Shown in pieces: positions 32,919 through 43,869 of a stretch of 64,000 bases of DNA. The notes under the pieces are model-generated. The model saw only the letters and a list, made by a program, of their open reading frames with translations. It was not told the origin of the DNA and ran no database searches. Both the position numbers and the translations under genes were made by a program. Source of the stretch: Cheiracanthium punctorium (lineage: Eukaryota > Arthropoda > Arachnida > Araneae > Cheiracanthiidae); contig JAWZYV010012346.1 in the NCBI GenBank assembly GCA_038373885.1, forward strand, positions 62,001 to 126,000, written 5' to 3'. Position 1 is the stretch's first letter, and each line of letters starts with the position of its first letter.

Positions 32919-35900
32919 GAGCCGTTGCAAAAGCAAATCGGGCAGGTCAATAGAAAAATGTTCCCATCACCATCTCAGAATTTCATGATTTTCTTTTATT
33001 GTGTTGCCTTACCCAAGGAAAGAACAAATCTGAAATATTTTTGATTTACCTCTTTTAGTTTGGGAGTTACGGGGGGTCAAAGTACCCCAGAGGAGCAACG
33101 CCGAATTAATTTAGGGCCATTTTTGCCACATTATTGTCTCGACTGTGACTGGCTCAGAGGTGCTTCAGAGAATTTTTTCATTTTATCCTATAGTATACCT
33201 TGGATATTAACATCTCAAATTGAAAATTCATTCGAAAATTGTCGGAGCCCCAAATTAGGGCCCCCAAAATACCCCTAATTTCATAAAAAATACAGTTTTA
33301 AGAATGCTTTAAATCTTGGCTCTGACGCGATACAGAAAAAATTTTTGCACGGTGCAGTTATATATCTTCATATAAAGTGAATCCAATGTTAAAAAAATTT
33401 GAAGGCCCCCAGGGCCCTCCCGTACGGGGCCCCAAACAGGGTCCTTAGCGCTAATTTATGCAATTTCGAAGCATTGGTACAGCTGAAGCCGACTTCCCAC
33501 AGGAGAACTATTGACATGGAGATGTAGTGTCAACATAGTAGTTTGATATTATGATAAAACATTTCTTGAAGGTACAACGGTTTCCAAGAAAAATCCCAAA
33601 AGGTACCTCCCTACTTGGGATATTCCACTGGCACGCATGGGGGCATTTCGGCGTTACTTTTAGAAGTTTAATCGACAGTGGCTATATTGAAAATTAACTT
33701 ATTCTTCATATATCACAAATATATCCTCCATATACCACAAATAGTTATTTTACAGGGGCAGTCATAAGAATTACATTACGCTGAATGGGGATCTTTGCAA
33801 CTACTGAACCGATTCGAAAAAATTTTTTCACTAATAGAAAGCTGCAATATTCCGGAGTATTATCAGCTACCTTTCAGCATGTAGCATAACTAGTTCTTTT
33901 ACAGGGAAACTCAAAAGAATTCCAGCACGTGACGCTTTATGGACATCTCTGAAACTACTGAACCGATTCTAAAGCTCTTTTCACTGAAAGCTTCACTATT
34001 CCTGAGTAACCTAGCCTAGAATTCATGCATGTAGCATTATTTACAGGAACACTCAAAATAATTCGTAAACATTGTCGTTACTGTCTCCGTTCGTCACTCA
34101 AATTTATTCAAATTTTATTAAACTCCATTCAAATTTTTTAACAGTGAAGTTATATGTCTTCATATAAAGTGAATCCAATGTTAAAAATTTTTGAAAGCTC
34201 CCAGCTTTGCGGCCTCTACCTTCAGGTCATTTTAAGAGGCATCGCAAGAGCAAATCAGGTAAAAAAATGTTTCAATCACCATCTCAAAATATCATGAATT
34301 TTTTTTTCTTGTGTTGCCTTACCCAAGGAAAGAACACATCTGAAATATTTTTGATTTAGCTCTTTTAGTTTTGGAGTTATGGGGGGGGGGTCAAAGTACC
34401 CGAGAGGAGTGACGGATTTAGGGCCATTTTTGCCATGTTACTCTCTCGACTGTGATTTGCTCTGAGATGCTTCAGAGAATTTTTTTTTTTAATCTGATAA
34501 TATACCTTAAATATTAACATCTAAAACTGGAAATTCATTTGAAAATAGGCAGTGCCCCCAAATAAGACCCCCCCAAATATCCCCAGTTTCATAAAAAATA
34601 CAATTTTAAAGAATGCTTTAAATCTTGGCTCTGACGTTATACAGAAAAAATAAAAATTCCCGGGCCCCTCGATCAGTGGCGGATTAATGCAAGTTTGTCG
34701 GGGGTAGAGGTGCGGTTAGTTAGAAGATTGGCATATGTATCCGTTTTGTGGAAGCAAAATAGGATCTTTTACATTAATTTCTTTTCTCTCGGGGGGGGGG
34801 GCGGTCGCCCCCCTTTAATCCGCCCTTGACCTCGATACTGGGCCCCAAACATGGTCCTTAGCGCTATTTTATGCAATTTCGAAGCATAGGTACAGCTGGC
34901 TCTGACTTTGCACATGAGAACTATTGGCATGGAGTTGTAGTTCCATATTATGAAAAGATATATTTTTTGATTGCTGTGTTAAATTTTTCTTGAAAACGGT
35001 GATGCTTTCAAAAAATATACAGAGGGTGTCCTGGGGGACTTCAAAATTTTTTAACATTGGATTCACTTTATATGAAGATATATAATTGCACTGCTCAAAA
35101 ATTTGAATGGAGTTTAGTAAAATTTGAATAAATTTGAGTGGCGAATGGAGACAGTTACAACAATGTTTACGATTTATTTTGAGTGTTCCTGTAAATTATG
35201 CTGCATGCATGAATTTTAGACTATGTTACTCAGGAATAGTGTAGCTTTCAGTGAAAAGATCTTTAGAACCGGTTCAGTAGTTACAGAGATGTCCATATAG
35301 CGTCATGTGCTGGAATTCTTTTGAGTGCCCCTGTAAAAGAGCTAGTTTTGCAACATGCTGCAAGGTAGCTTATAATGCACCGGAATAGTGTAGCTTTCTA
35401 TCAGTGAAACATTTTTTCGAATCGGTTCTCTAGTAGCAGAGATCCCCATTCAGCGTAATGTAATTCTTATGAGTGTCCATGTAAAATAACTATTTGTGAT
35501 ATATGGAGGATATATTTGAGATATATGAAGAATAAGTTAATTTTCAATATTGCCACTGTCGATTAAACTTCTAAAAGTAACGCCGAAATGCCCCCATGCG
35601 TGCCAGTGGAATGTCCCAAATAGGGAGGTACTTTTTGGGATTTTTCTTGGAAACAGTTGTACCTTCAAGAAATGTTTTTTCATAATATCAAACTACTATG
35701 TTGATACTACATCTCCATGTCAATAGTTCTCCTGTGGGAAGTCGGCTTCAGCTGTACCAATGCTTCGAAATTGCGTAAATTAGCGATAAGGACCCTGTTT
35801 GGGGCCCGTACCGGGGGGCCCTGGGGGCCTTCAAAAATTTTTAACATTGGATTCACTTTATATGAAGATATATAACTGCACTGTGCAAAAATGTTTTCTG

Positions 35901-36292
35901 TATCACGTCAGAGCCAAGATTTAAAGCATTCTTAAAACTGTATTTTTTATGAAATTGGGGGTATTTTGGGGGGCCCTAATTTGGGGCTCTGACAATTTTC
36001 GAATGAATTTTCAATTTGAGATGTTAATATACAAGGTATATTATAGGATAAAATGAAAAAATTCTCTGAAGCACCTCTGAGCCAGTCACAGTCGAGACAA
36101 TAATGTGGCAAAAATGGCCCTCAATTAATTCGACGTTGCTCCTCTGGGGTACTTTGACCCCCATAACTCCAAAACTAAAAGAGGTCAATCAAAAATATTT
36201 CAGATTTGTTCTTTCCTTGGGTAAGGCAACACAATAAAAGAAAATCATGAAATTCTGAGATGGTGATGGGAACGCCCATCCCGATTTGCCTC
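32919..36292. mobile_element. Complex TTAA-flanked foldback element, 3.37 kb
   Basis: TTAA precedes 32919 and follows 36292. The left arm (32919 to about 34215) and right arm (about 35030 to 36292) are long inverted copies, including GGGCC-rich blocks and TTGGATTCACTTTATATGAA. Between them, about 34226-34990 is a second, partly truncated copy in the direct orientation, starting AAGAGGCATCGCAAGAGCAAATC, which matches the left end AAGAGCCGTTGCAAAAGCAAATC. So the element is a foldback made of three copies of one unit, two direct and one inverted. No transposase frame survives. The ORFs of 65-72 codons inside are not credible. Confidence 0.8.
34674..34828. mobile_element. hAT-like MITE nested in the foldback
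   Basis: The ends are CAGTGGCGGATTAATGC and the inverse of CAAGGGCGGATTAAAGG, 155 bp in all. The flanks CCCTCGAT (34666-34673) and ACCTCGAT (34829-34836) match at 7 of 8. A G-run and a C-run lie inside the right end. The insertion interrupts the direct third copy of the foldback unit. Confidence 0.8.
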
Positions 36293-36382
36293 TTAAATAC
36301 TATTAGTTCACAACAGCTTTAATCTGTTGTTACAATATTTCGTAAGCTGTACAATATGCATCACATGTATTTTCCTATAAAT
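36293..36382 (+). repeat. 90-bp segment duplicated across the foldback, right copy
   Basis: TTAAATACTATTAGTTCACA through GCATCACATGTATTTTCC. Same orientation as 32825-32914. Its TTAA is the right target site of the foldback. Confidence 0.9.
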
Positions 36383-36658
36383 AGGTTACAATCATAAAAA
36401 TTTGAACATAGAGTTACCAGGCGAAATACAGCAGCCCTACTCGCCTAAAGCTCTCTCAACAATATCAAATAACGAAAAGCAAAATTTTTGGTGTGTGTTA
36501 AGATAGATACTAAAAATTATATAAGTTACTTCAGTTATCATCGACCCATAAAATGACATAAAATGACATAGTCAATTAATATCGTTTATATGGCAAAAAG
36601 GAAACTAAAAAATTACAGGGGTTCAGGGGGTCTCCCCCTGACGAGACTCGAACAGACG

Positions 36659-36661
<3 letters not shown>

Positions 36662-36702
<41 letters not shown>
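36662..36702. repeat. (AT)n microsatellite
   Basis: An uninterrupted AT dinucleotide run of about 40 bp. Confidence 0.95.
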
Positions 36703-36704
<2 letters not shown>

Positions 36705-36716
36705 TTTATACATGTA

Positions 36717-36915
36717 CAGGGTGTCCTAAAAAGGTGGGAAAACGCTTTAATTCTTTAGCTATTAGCGAAACGCGGACGATGTAAGTTGAAAAATTTTTCT
36801 TTACGTTGTTTGTTCTTCTACCTTTATATGAACATTTTTTGAATTTACATTGTCCACTTATCTATAATGGATAAATAATTAAAGGTGTTACAAGATGGGT
36901 CTTAGGGACACCCTG
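36717..36915. mobile_element. MITE with CAGGGTGTCC termini
   Basis: The left end is CAGGGTGTCCTAAAAAGG and the right end is the inverse of CAGGGTGTCCCTAAGACC, 199 bp. CAGGGTGTCC ends recur in animal MITEs. No clean target duplication is visible because the flanks are simple AT/TG sequence. Confidence 0.65.
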
Positions 36916-37119
36916 TGTGTATATATGTATATATAACATTACAAATCAAAAGCACATGAAAATCTCTTATTTCTGGAACTACTCAGTTTAATTCAGTTGG
37001 AACAAAGAAATCCGCGTTGAAAAACTGCAATTACTACACGGTCCCTTGCAATTCCTTTATAATTTTGTAGACGGTCCCGGCAGCAGCCACAAAGGCGTCT
37101 TAAAAGTCATAACAAACCC

Positions 37120-37545
37120 TGGAAATACCGCTGCCGAGTTTTAGCTTGTGGCCACTAATTGCACTGATTTTTGGTCATGTGACACGTCCTCAGAAGGTGA
37201 TAAAAGCGAATGCATCATCCCAGGAGCAGATTTTCCGCGTGACGCAGCTGTGAAGAAAAGATGTATCCATTCACCCAATAAAATCATGTAATCGTAGTCG
37301 GAGTTTGACTCATTTTCTTCCATCGCCGGCCGCTATGTCCCAAGGATTTTCACGATCGCTCCCGGCGTTTGCCGGCCAGGGACGATCGGCCTCCTCTACA
37401 GCCTAATTCATCCGGCCCGATTCCGCAATGGCGACTTCCAGAGTCCCGAGCCGCCTTATGCCAACGGCAGCCAGGAGACCTCAACACCCTCGCCTTGCCG
37501 CCGGTTCATGACTACACAGCACTCCCGTAGCACCCTAATGCTACA
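37120..37545 (-). other. GC-rich segment, possible 5' exon or promoter
   Basis: 37320-37545 is markedly GC- and CpG-rich (GCCGGCCGCTATG, CCCGGCGTTTGCCGGCC). A 60-codon ORF runs from an ATG at 37323 to a stop at 37141 on the minus strand, with an acidic start (MEENESNSDYDYM). The arrangement, a GC-rich leader followed by a short ORF, would fit the first exon of a minus-strand gene. No domain is recognised and no splice site could be fixed. It may equally be repeat debris. Confidence 0.25.
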
Positions 37546-38174
37546 TATATATATTATATATATATTACATTGTTAATTTATATAATCCAATTACTCTATT
37601 TAATTATTACTTTTAATATAGATAGATTATAGACATAATAGTTTATAGACACTATAATAAATTAGCATGGCTTAATTTTAATATCACATACATACATCAT
37701 AATCTTAGGTAGTTACTAACTTTTGGACTATTAATATATTTTTATAATTAATACTTTAGATTTTCTTTCTTGGTTTTGGAAACACTTTAAGTTGAAGTAT
37801 TGTTTTTCTCGTTTTGCCATCATTTGGAGAGCCACACTCGAAGTTGCTTCTCTTATCATGTTTTCTGCAGCGTTATCGAATACCAAGAGGATTTTCGACC
37901 CTTTTACTGTGTCATTTATCGAAATCCTGTTATTTTTGTCTTTATATTTACAGTATGCTGTGTGTGTCCCTGGTGAGAGTAACAACTATTGCAAATATTT
38001 CTAATTCCCATTTCAAAAAATCTTATTTCTTTTACTTCTCTTTTTTCACACATGTTACCGGCCTATTGCATTGCTGTTTCATTGAGGTATAATGGTATGT
38101 CCAGTCACTAGTTTATTTTACTTTTGCTATATAAATGCATTACTAAAAATGCATAACATGCAGTACTAACACAC

Positions 38175-39960
38175 CAGAGACGGCCCGAGGAGCGTGCGGG
38201 GCCCCAGGCGAAGCGCAAGAGCGGGGCCTCTTCTCTATCATGTCCATGAAGCTCGGGAGGAGAAACATCGACTTGTTATCCAACTTGGACCAACTACGCA
38301 GTATGAGAATTGCCGACGAAACTGCGGCTACCATTGATTGCGCCATCTATTGACGGTAGTGAAAAACAACATCGCGCGTGCGCGCTTTCCGATTTAATGC
38401 TTCTCTTATTGGGATTTATTCATTTATGCGAAAATTTCATGAAGTATACAAACATTTGAATTAATAAATATGATAATTAATATGCATATATAATAATTTT
38501 GTTTCTATATTACTTAGTTACAACGATGTAACATCAGTTTGATAATTAAATAAATTAATTAATAATTTAAATAAATTCTCTTTAAAACTGCATGCAAACG
38601 ATATAGTAGATCAGTTTTTGATAAATATTTTTGGTAGCAATTCGCTAAAAATTAAAAAATATTCCCTGCCTTCTTTCAGGCTATAAATTCCTCTTATATA
38701 CCCGCTGTTCCACATTATATTTTATTTATTATTATTATTTTTTTTTTGTCTTTAGTCTTAAAGTTGGTTAGTTAAACCAAAAAACAAAAACAAATATGGA
38801 AAGAGAAAAACATTTAACGCCGTTCTTCAGCACCACCAGAGCCTGATTATAACCAACAAGGGCCCCAGGAATTGATGAATTTGGGGGGGGGGGCATCTAT
38901 GAAATTTGTTTTATTTTTCATAAAATTTTGATATAAAGAAGGATGTTTCAGAACAAGATTTGAAATTGGGGGGCCCTGGGCCTAAGTCCCGATTTGCCCG
39001 TGCGATAATAAGGACCTGAGTATCACAAAAAATTACGTAAAAATCAATGTCTTTTCAGTATCAGTATCATTTTTCAGTACTACAAAAAATTTCATAAAAA
39101 AGCATAAAGGAAAAAAAATATTAATTCAATAAATACACGCATATTCAGTGATTGACTCTTTTGCAAGCTTTCACATATCAGAAAAAATCTAATATTTCTT
39201 TAATTTTGAAAAATTTTGTATTTTAAAAAAACAGACTTTGAATTGAAAATATTTGTTTTTGTATAAGTTTTGCAGACTTATGCCAAAAATATCTATTCAT
39301 TTGTGTATCTCTTATATATTATAAAATCCCCTCCCCCATCCTAATTAAATTAATAAACAGAAAAATATTATTCATAAAACTGTTATTATTTTTTTTAAAT
39401 GGACAATTTCAAAGTATTATACTGCTGTTTCAATTTGATTATTGGGCCGTATTTTAAAGTGTTCATATTCGCATTATACTACTACTAACATGTACAAAAG
39501 GTTTTCTATTTACATAGTGTTACTTTTTATGTTATACATTTATAAGAAGCCATATTAAAGAAATATTATGGTGATGCTGTATTGATGCTGTTTGGAGCTT
39601 TAAATAATGTTGGATTTTTCTTCCCGAGCGATACATTTCTTTTTCTGGCTTCTGGATATCCACTGTCACATCCAGGTGCAAAGCAGTGACTCGCTCGACC
39701 CATATTCTATCAAAATAATTTATTTTATTAAAAAAATATAGCTCGTTCACAATCAAAACAACGCTAAATCCCTATTTAAGCGGTGCGCTGCGCCTCCTGC
39801 CGGTGAAAATGGATCCTGGTCCGTTTTCCCGCCTGATCGCCCATTCCCGATGACTCTCCTTAGAGCTTCATGATCATGTCTTATGAGATAGCAATAAAAT
39901 AGCCTAGGAGCTGGGCCTTAGGCGATCGCCTACATTCGCACACCCCTTGGGCCGGCCCTG
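38175..39960. mobile_element. hAT-like element, 1.79 kb, non-coding
   Basis: The left end is CAGAGACGGCCCGAGGAGCG and the right end is the inverse of CAGGGCCGGCCCAAGGGGTG, an imperfect but clear pair. AACACAC flanks both sides (38168-38174 and 39961-39967), giving 7 of an expected 8 bases. The interior has no transposase frame and carries a nested MITE. Confidence 0.6.
38837..39018. mobile_element. hAT-like MITE nested in the 1.79-kb element
   Basis: The left end is CAGAGCCTGATTATAACC and the right end is the inverse of CAGGTCCTTATTATCGCACG, 182 bp. The flanks AGCACCAC and AGTATCAC differ by two C/T transitions. It contains a G-run and a GGGGGGCCCTGGGCC block. Confidence 0.6.
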
Positions 39961-40479
39961 AACACACTCACCTTCCAGTTATTACCTACGTCCGTTTACA
40001 CATGATGGCGTTCATTTTATCTAGAATTTTTGATTGGTTTCACTCTATCATTCTATCAAAGCAAATCGCACCAGATGTCGAGACAGTAGATATAGCTACA
40101 AGAATTTAAATATTTAATTTTGGGGGCTATTATGTGTTGCATCAGACAAAATATTAAAAAAATCTATAACTTTGAACGCTTAGCTCAAAATTATTATTAT
40201 TTACTTGTGTGTGGGTGTGTATGTTTCTATTTTGAAATTTAGACATAAATCTACCTTACAATGTAACATCGAACTTTACTTTGAAACAAACAATCTAGTG
40301 TATTTCGCTCAGTTTATGGCAAATTACAAAATGCATCAATAGAAAAGCAGATATCTGGAAAGAATTTATTCCTGATTCTACTAATCAATACTGACTAAAT
40401 AAAAGTATTTCACATTCCATCGAACATCAGGAGAAAAGGTGTATTATGCGAATGCAGAAATTCAGATTTTTTTTCAGAA

Positions 40480-40481
<2 letters not shown>

Positions 40482-40518
<37 letters not shown>
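40482..40518. repeat. (TA)n microsatellite
   Basis: An uninterrupted TA run of about 36 bp. Confidence 0.95.
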
Positions 40519-40520
<2 letters not shown>

Positions 40521-40974
40521 GTTATGTTTTATATTTTTTATTTTTACTTTTAGATAACTGCTTTCAGGCCTGAGGGATCAATATACTATTAAGAAGAAAA
40601 TTTCAAATTACATTCTTAAAAAAGATTTAATTGATAAACTTGCATCGAAAAGTTTTCTTATACATATTAAGCTGGAAAAGCAATAAGTTGTGTTTGAATT
40701 ATTCACTGAATATAATTTTTTAAGTATATAAGATTACTTACAAAATTAATCTCTTATGTGAAGAGTTCCTTTCTTTTATTTATTTTCTTGTAATGACTTA
40801 GCAAAAAGCAGTGTAAATTTGTTTTCTTCATTTCAAATAAGGTTGAGGTGAGATAAGGGATTTTGTATTTAACTTGTAAAACTGATTAAAAATTATTTAG
40901 CACTAAAATTAGCAAAGCTGAACTCCATTTTTAAAACGGTAACAGCTCTTTATTCATTCTATAGGCATAACACT

Positions 40975-41635
40975 TGTGATGCAGATCATCACATATCTTA
41001 TTTTTAATTATCAATTACTTAATTGTTAATTATTTCTAAATTTAATCTGTGTTCAAAATTTATTCTTTGCACTTTCGATTTGGATTTCTCTTCCCTTCGC
41101 CTGTAAAGTTTTTATTTCTGCACCTACCGTATTTAAAAGCAATCTTCCGTTTTCATTTATTTTTCCTTTTTATTTCACTTTTGCATTGGTAAAGCCTAGC
41201 ATTTCTGTTTCCATAGTTTGTTTATGACCATATATGGTATCAAATCTATAAATAACATTGGCTTTCATTTTGGGTTGCAATTTAGCTGATAGATTGTTGT
41301 TTTATCCCTTGGCATGTCTGGGATTCAAAAATAATTATATAGAAATGTATTTAACGTCTACTGGCTTCAAGTTACTTTTGCACTTTGTTTGGCGTGCCCT
41401 GCGGTGTGTTTTTGCTTCTGTACTAACCTCTTGGCTTGAGTTTCTGATCATTCATTCACGCCTTAGCAATTGTCTAGTGAACCTGCGTTTTTTTGAGGGG
41501 TCTGCTCAGCCACCGTAGGACTTTATAATTTTGATGTTTATATGTTGATATGTTAAAATAAAATGTAATTGCCACTATACGAACTCTTATTCTTTCATCA
41601 CGGCCTGAGGTGTGAACCTGGGGAAAGCTTCCCCA
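40975..41635 (+). mobile_element. Candidate solo LTR, 661 bp
   Basis: The segment begins TGTGATGCAG and ends CTTCCCCA, the TG...CA form of an LTR. It is flanked by the same 7 bases TAACACT (40968-40974 and 41636-41642). AATAAA at about 41559 sits where an LTR polyadenylation signal would. LTR elements usually give 4-6 bp duplications, so 7 may include chance matches. No internal gag-pol region is present, as expected of a solo LTR. The 86-codon ORF inside is not credible. Confidence 0.45.
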
Positions 41636-41660
41636 TAACACTTAGTTAAAGTTGCATATA

Positions 41661-42000
41661 CGAGGGTCATTCAATAAAAACCAGAATTGAAAAAACACTC
41701 AAAATACTGGTGTTAAACGATAAAGTAATTAAAAAACTTTGTAAAAAACACACATAAGAAGTAAAAGGAAAGAGGATACGCGTTTCGTTCAAAAATGAAC
41801 GAAACGCGTATCCTCTTTCCTTTTACTTCTTATGTGTTTTTTTTACAAAGTTTTTTAATTACTTTAAAAACCAGAATTATTTCTTAAGAGTATATTGCGA
41901 AAGTACAAGAAGAATTTAGTTTTCAAAAGATGTTGAAGGGGAGGGAAGGAACAGCATACTTTTAAGAAATAATTCTGTTTTTTTTATTGAATGACCCCTG
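41661..42000. mobile_element. mariner-type MITE with TA target site
   Basis: The left end is CGAGGGTCATTCAATAAAAA and the right end its close inverse, with TA on both sides (41659-41660 and 42001-42002). Such GGGTCATTCAATAA termini are typical of mariner-derived MITEs. The interior contains a large palindrome bounded on each side by AAAAACCAGAATT. Confidence 0.8.
41722..41865. repeat. Palindrome with 70-bp arms and 4-nt loop
   Basis: Arms 41722-41791 and 41796-41865 are almost perfect reverse complements (the centre is CGTTTCGTTCA, AAAA, TGAACGAAACG). There are only small differences in an A-run. The palindrome lies within the mariner-type MITE. Confidence 0.95.
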
Positions 42001-42004
42001 TATA

Positions 42005-43620
42005 ATTTTGTTAAGGGGGGGGCGGTTAAAATAGCATTATGAGTTGAGGGAGAGGCTGAGGGTGTAGCGCCAAATACCGTTTCTGCGGTAGAGAGAGACG
42101 GTTTTGGTATAGAAGTGTTTCTTAGCCTTTCATATCCGCGGACCCAGTGACAATTGGAATAACATTTCGAAGACAAGTCTGTCAAAAATATAAAAAAACA
42201 TATAAACAAGTGTTTTATTTATTGATTCAAATTTCCACCACGAAAGATAACAAAGAAAAAATACAAACTTTGTTGCATTTTTTTGATACCTTGTATTCAC
42301 AACGTAAAATATTCCAAAACTTACTGATGCATTTAACAAATAATAAAGGAAAGGATACGATATAAATGTTCCACTTTCTGTACAATCCCTGGGGGAAAAA
42401 GGCATCGAATTATATCACAGAAATTTTCAAAAGAAATTATTAAGAATACTGGTGTGTGGTGCTGCTATATAAGAGTAAAGACTGTGGCACAGGCATTATA
42501 CTAATAATTGAACGATAAGTTAAGTCGGACTTACAATAGGAGATAATTGCTGAGTGTTCTTTTTTATAATTGCAGATTAGATATTGCAGATTAGATTATC
42601 GGCATGTCGCAAAAGATATTAACGCTAAATCCGTGGTTCCAAAAGTCCTTTCGGGTGGTCTCTCGCTTTTCCCGAGGGATGCCAATATTCAGTAGCCCCT
42701 TTTACACATACACACACACACACACTCACACAAATATTTTGATGAAGATCTACATTCTTGTGAAAAACTCTCAAGAGAACTAAAAAATTTTCGTTTTACT
42801 TAGAGACAGGTAGGATCATATTAGTAAATATATCAGAAATGCTTCAAAACGTCTTTCCGTACAAAACCACACTTTCAAAGTAATAACCATTTGCTGATCC
42901 ATTTGACAATATATTGAGGGGCCCCGTAACTCTAAAACCCAATAAAGACTGCGGAACTAGAATAACTTGTAGCATCTGCGATCTATACTGTTTAGAAAAT
43001 ATCCAAGACTGTAAAACTTCCTCTAACATAAAACTACCACTTTCAACTGTTTATATAAGCTCACTAACCTAGTAAGAAATACGAAGTATTTAAGTTTGAA
43101 TTAGGTTTAAAAAATGTGTGTCTAACTTTCCGTCCTATTATTTTCGTAAATTCTGTTAGATTAAAGTAAATTTTGTACCAGAAAAGTCCAATGCTGTGTA
43201 TTTTTCATTTTTATGCATATGTATGTAGACTTCATAATTCACAGTATAGAAAGGTCTCTGTAGGGCAAATATTGCAGTGCTGAAGCTTTCTGACAATGAC
43301 AGTAATATCAGAACCGAGAGGCAAACATACAGTAATCTAGAAGTTTAGTACAAAAATATTGCTTTACTATTTACAAATTTTATTAAAACATCATTTGCTA
43401 AATGTCTTCTTCCGAAACATTATGCAGATATCAGAATATCGTCAAAAAAATTATAAATATTTTGACTCAAATTTAAAAGGTTGTTGGAATAGACTAAATG
43501 TATCAAGTCACACAGACGTCTACTAGTTTTCAGGTCATACTAGTTTTCAGTCGTCTACTAGTTTTCAGTCGTTTGCATACCGTAGTAGCAAGCCTTGAAC
43601 AAAATGTATCGAGTTTTAAA
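42005..43620. other. No gene seen
   Basis: ORFs of up to 97 codons show no recognisable family. A CA microsatellite lies at about 42708-42732. At 43523-43575 TACTAGTTTTCAG occurs three times in close tandem. Confidence 0.45.
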
Positions 43621-43625
43621 CGTAT

Positions 43626-43855
43626 GGGCCCCACCATGGCCGAGCTGATAAGACAATGAACATGGAAGACAGCTGAAGTGTGAAGGTCCTGCGTTCGGGC
43701 GTACTGCGCAACTGTCAGTCTAACGGTCTGGATTTTTGGTCGGCTTTCTCCAGATGTAACATGAACGTGAGTTAGTACCTCTTAAAATTCCACCGACCAC
43801 GATACTTCCCGCCCCCTTTGGCAGATGTTTCTCCTGTAGGCATTCCACAACACAT
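43626..43855 (+). repeat. tRNA-derived SINE, family A, copy 3
   Basis: ATGGCCGAGCTGATAAGAC gives the A-box and GGTCCTGCGTTCGGGC the B-box. The body includes AGTCTAACGGTCTGGA and CTCCAGATGTAACATGAACG, and the tail has GGCAGATGTTTCTCCTG. Opposite in orientation to copies 1 and 2. Confidence 0.8.
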
Positions 43856-43869
43856 TTAAACGTATATTC

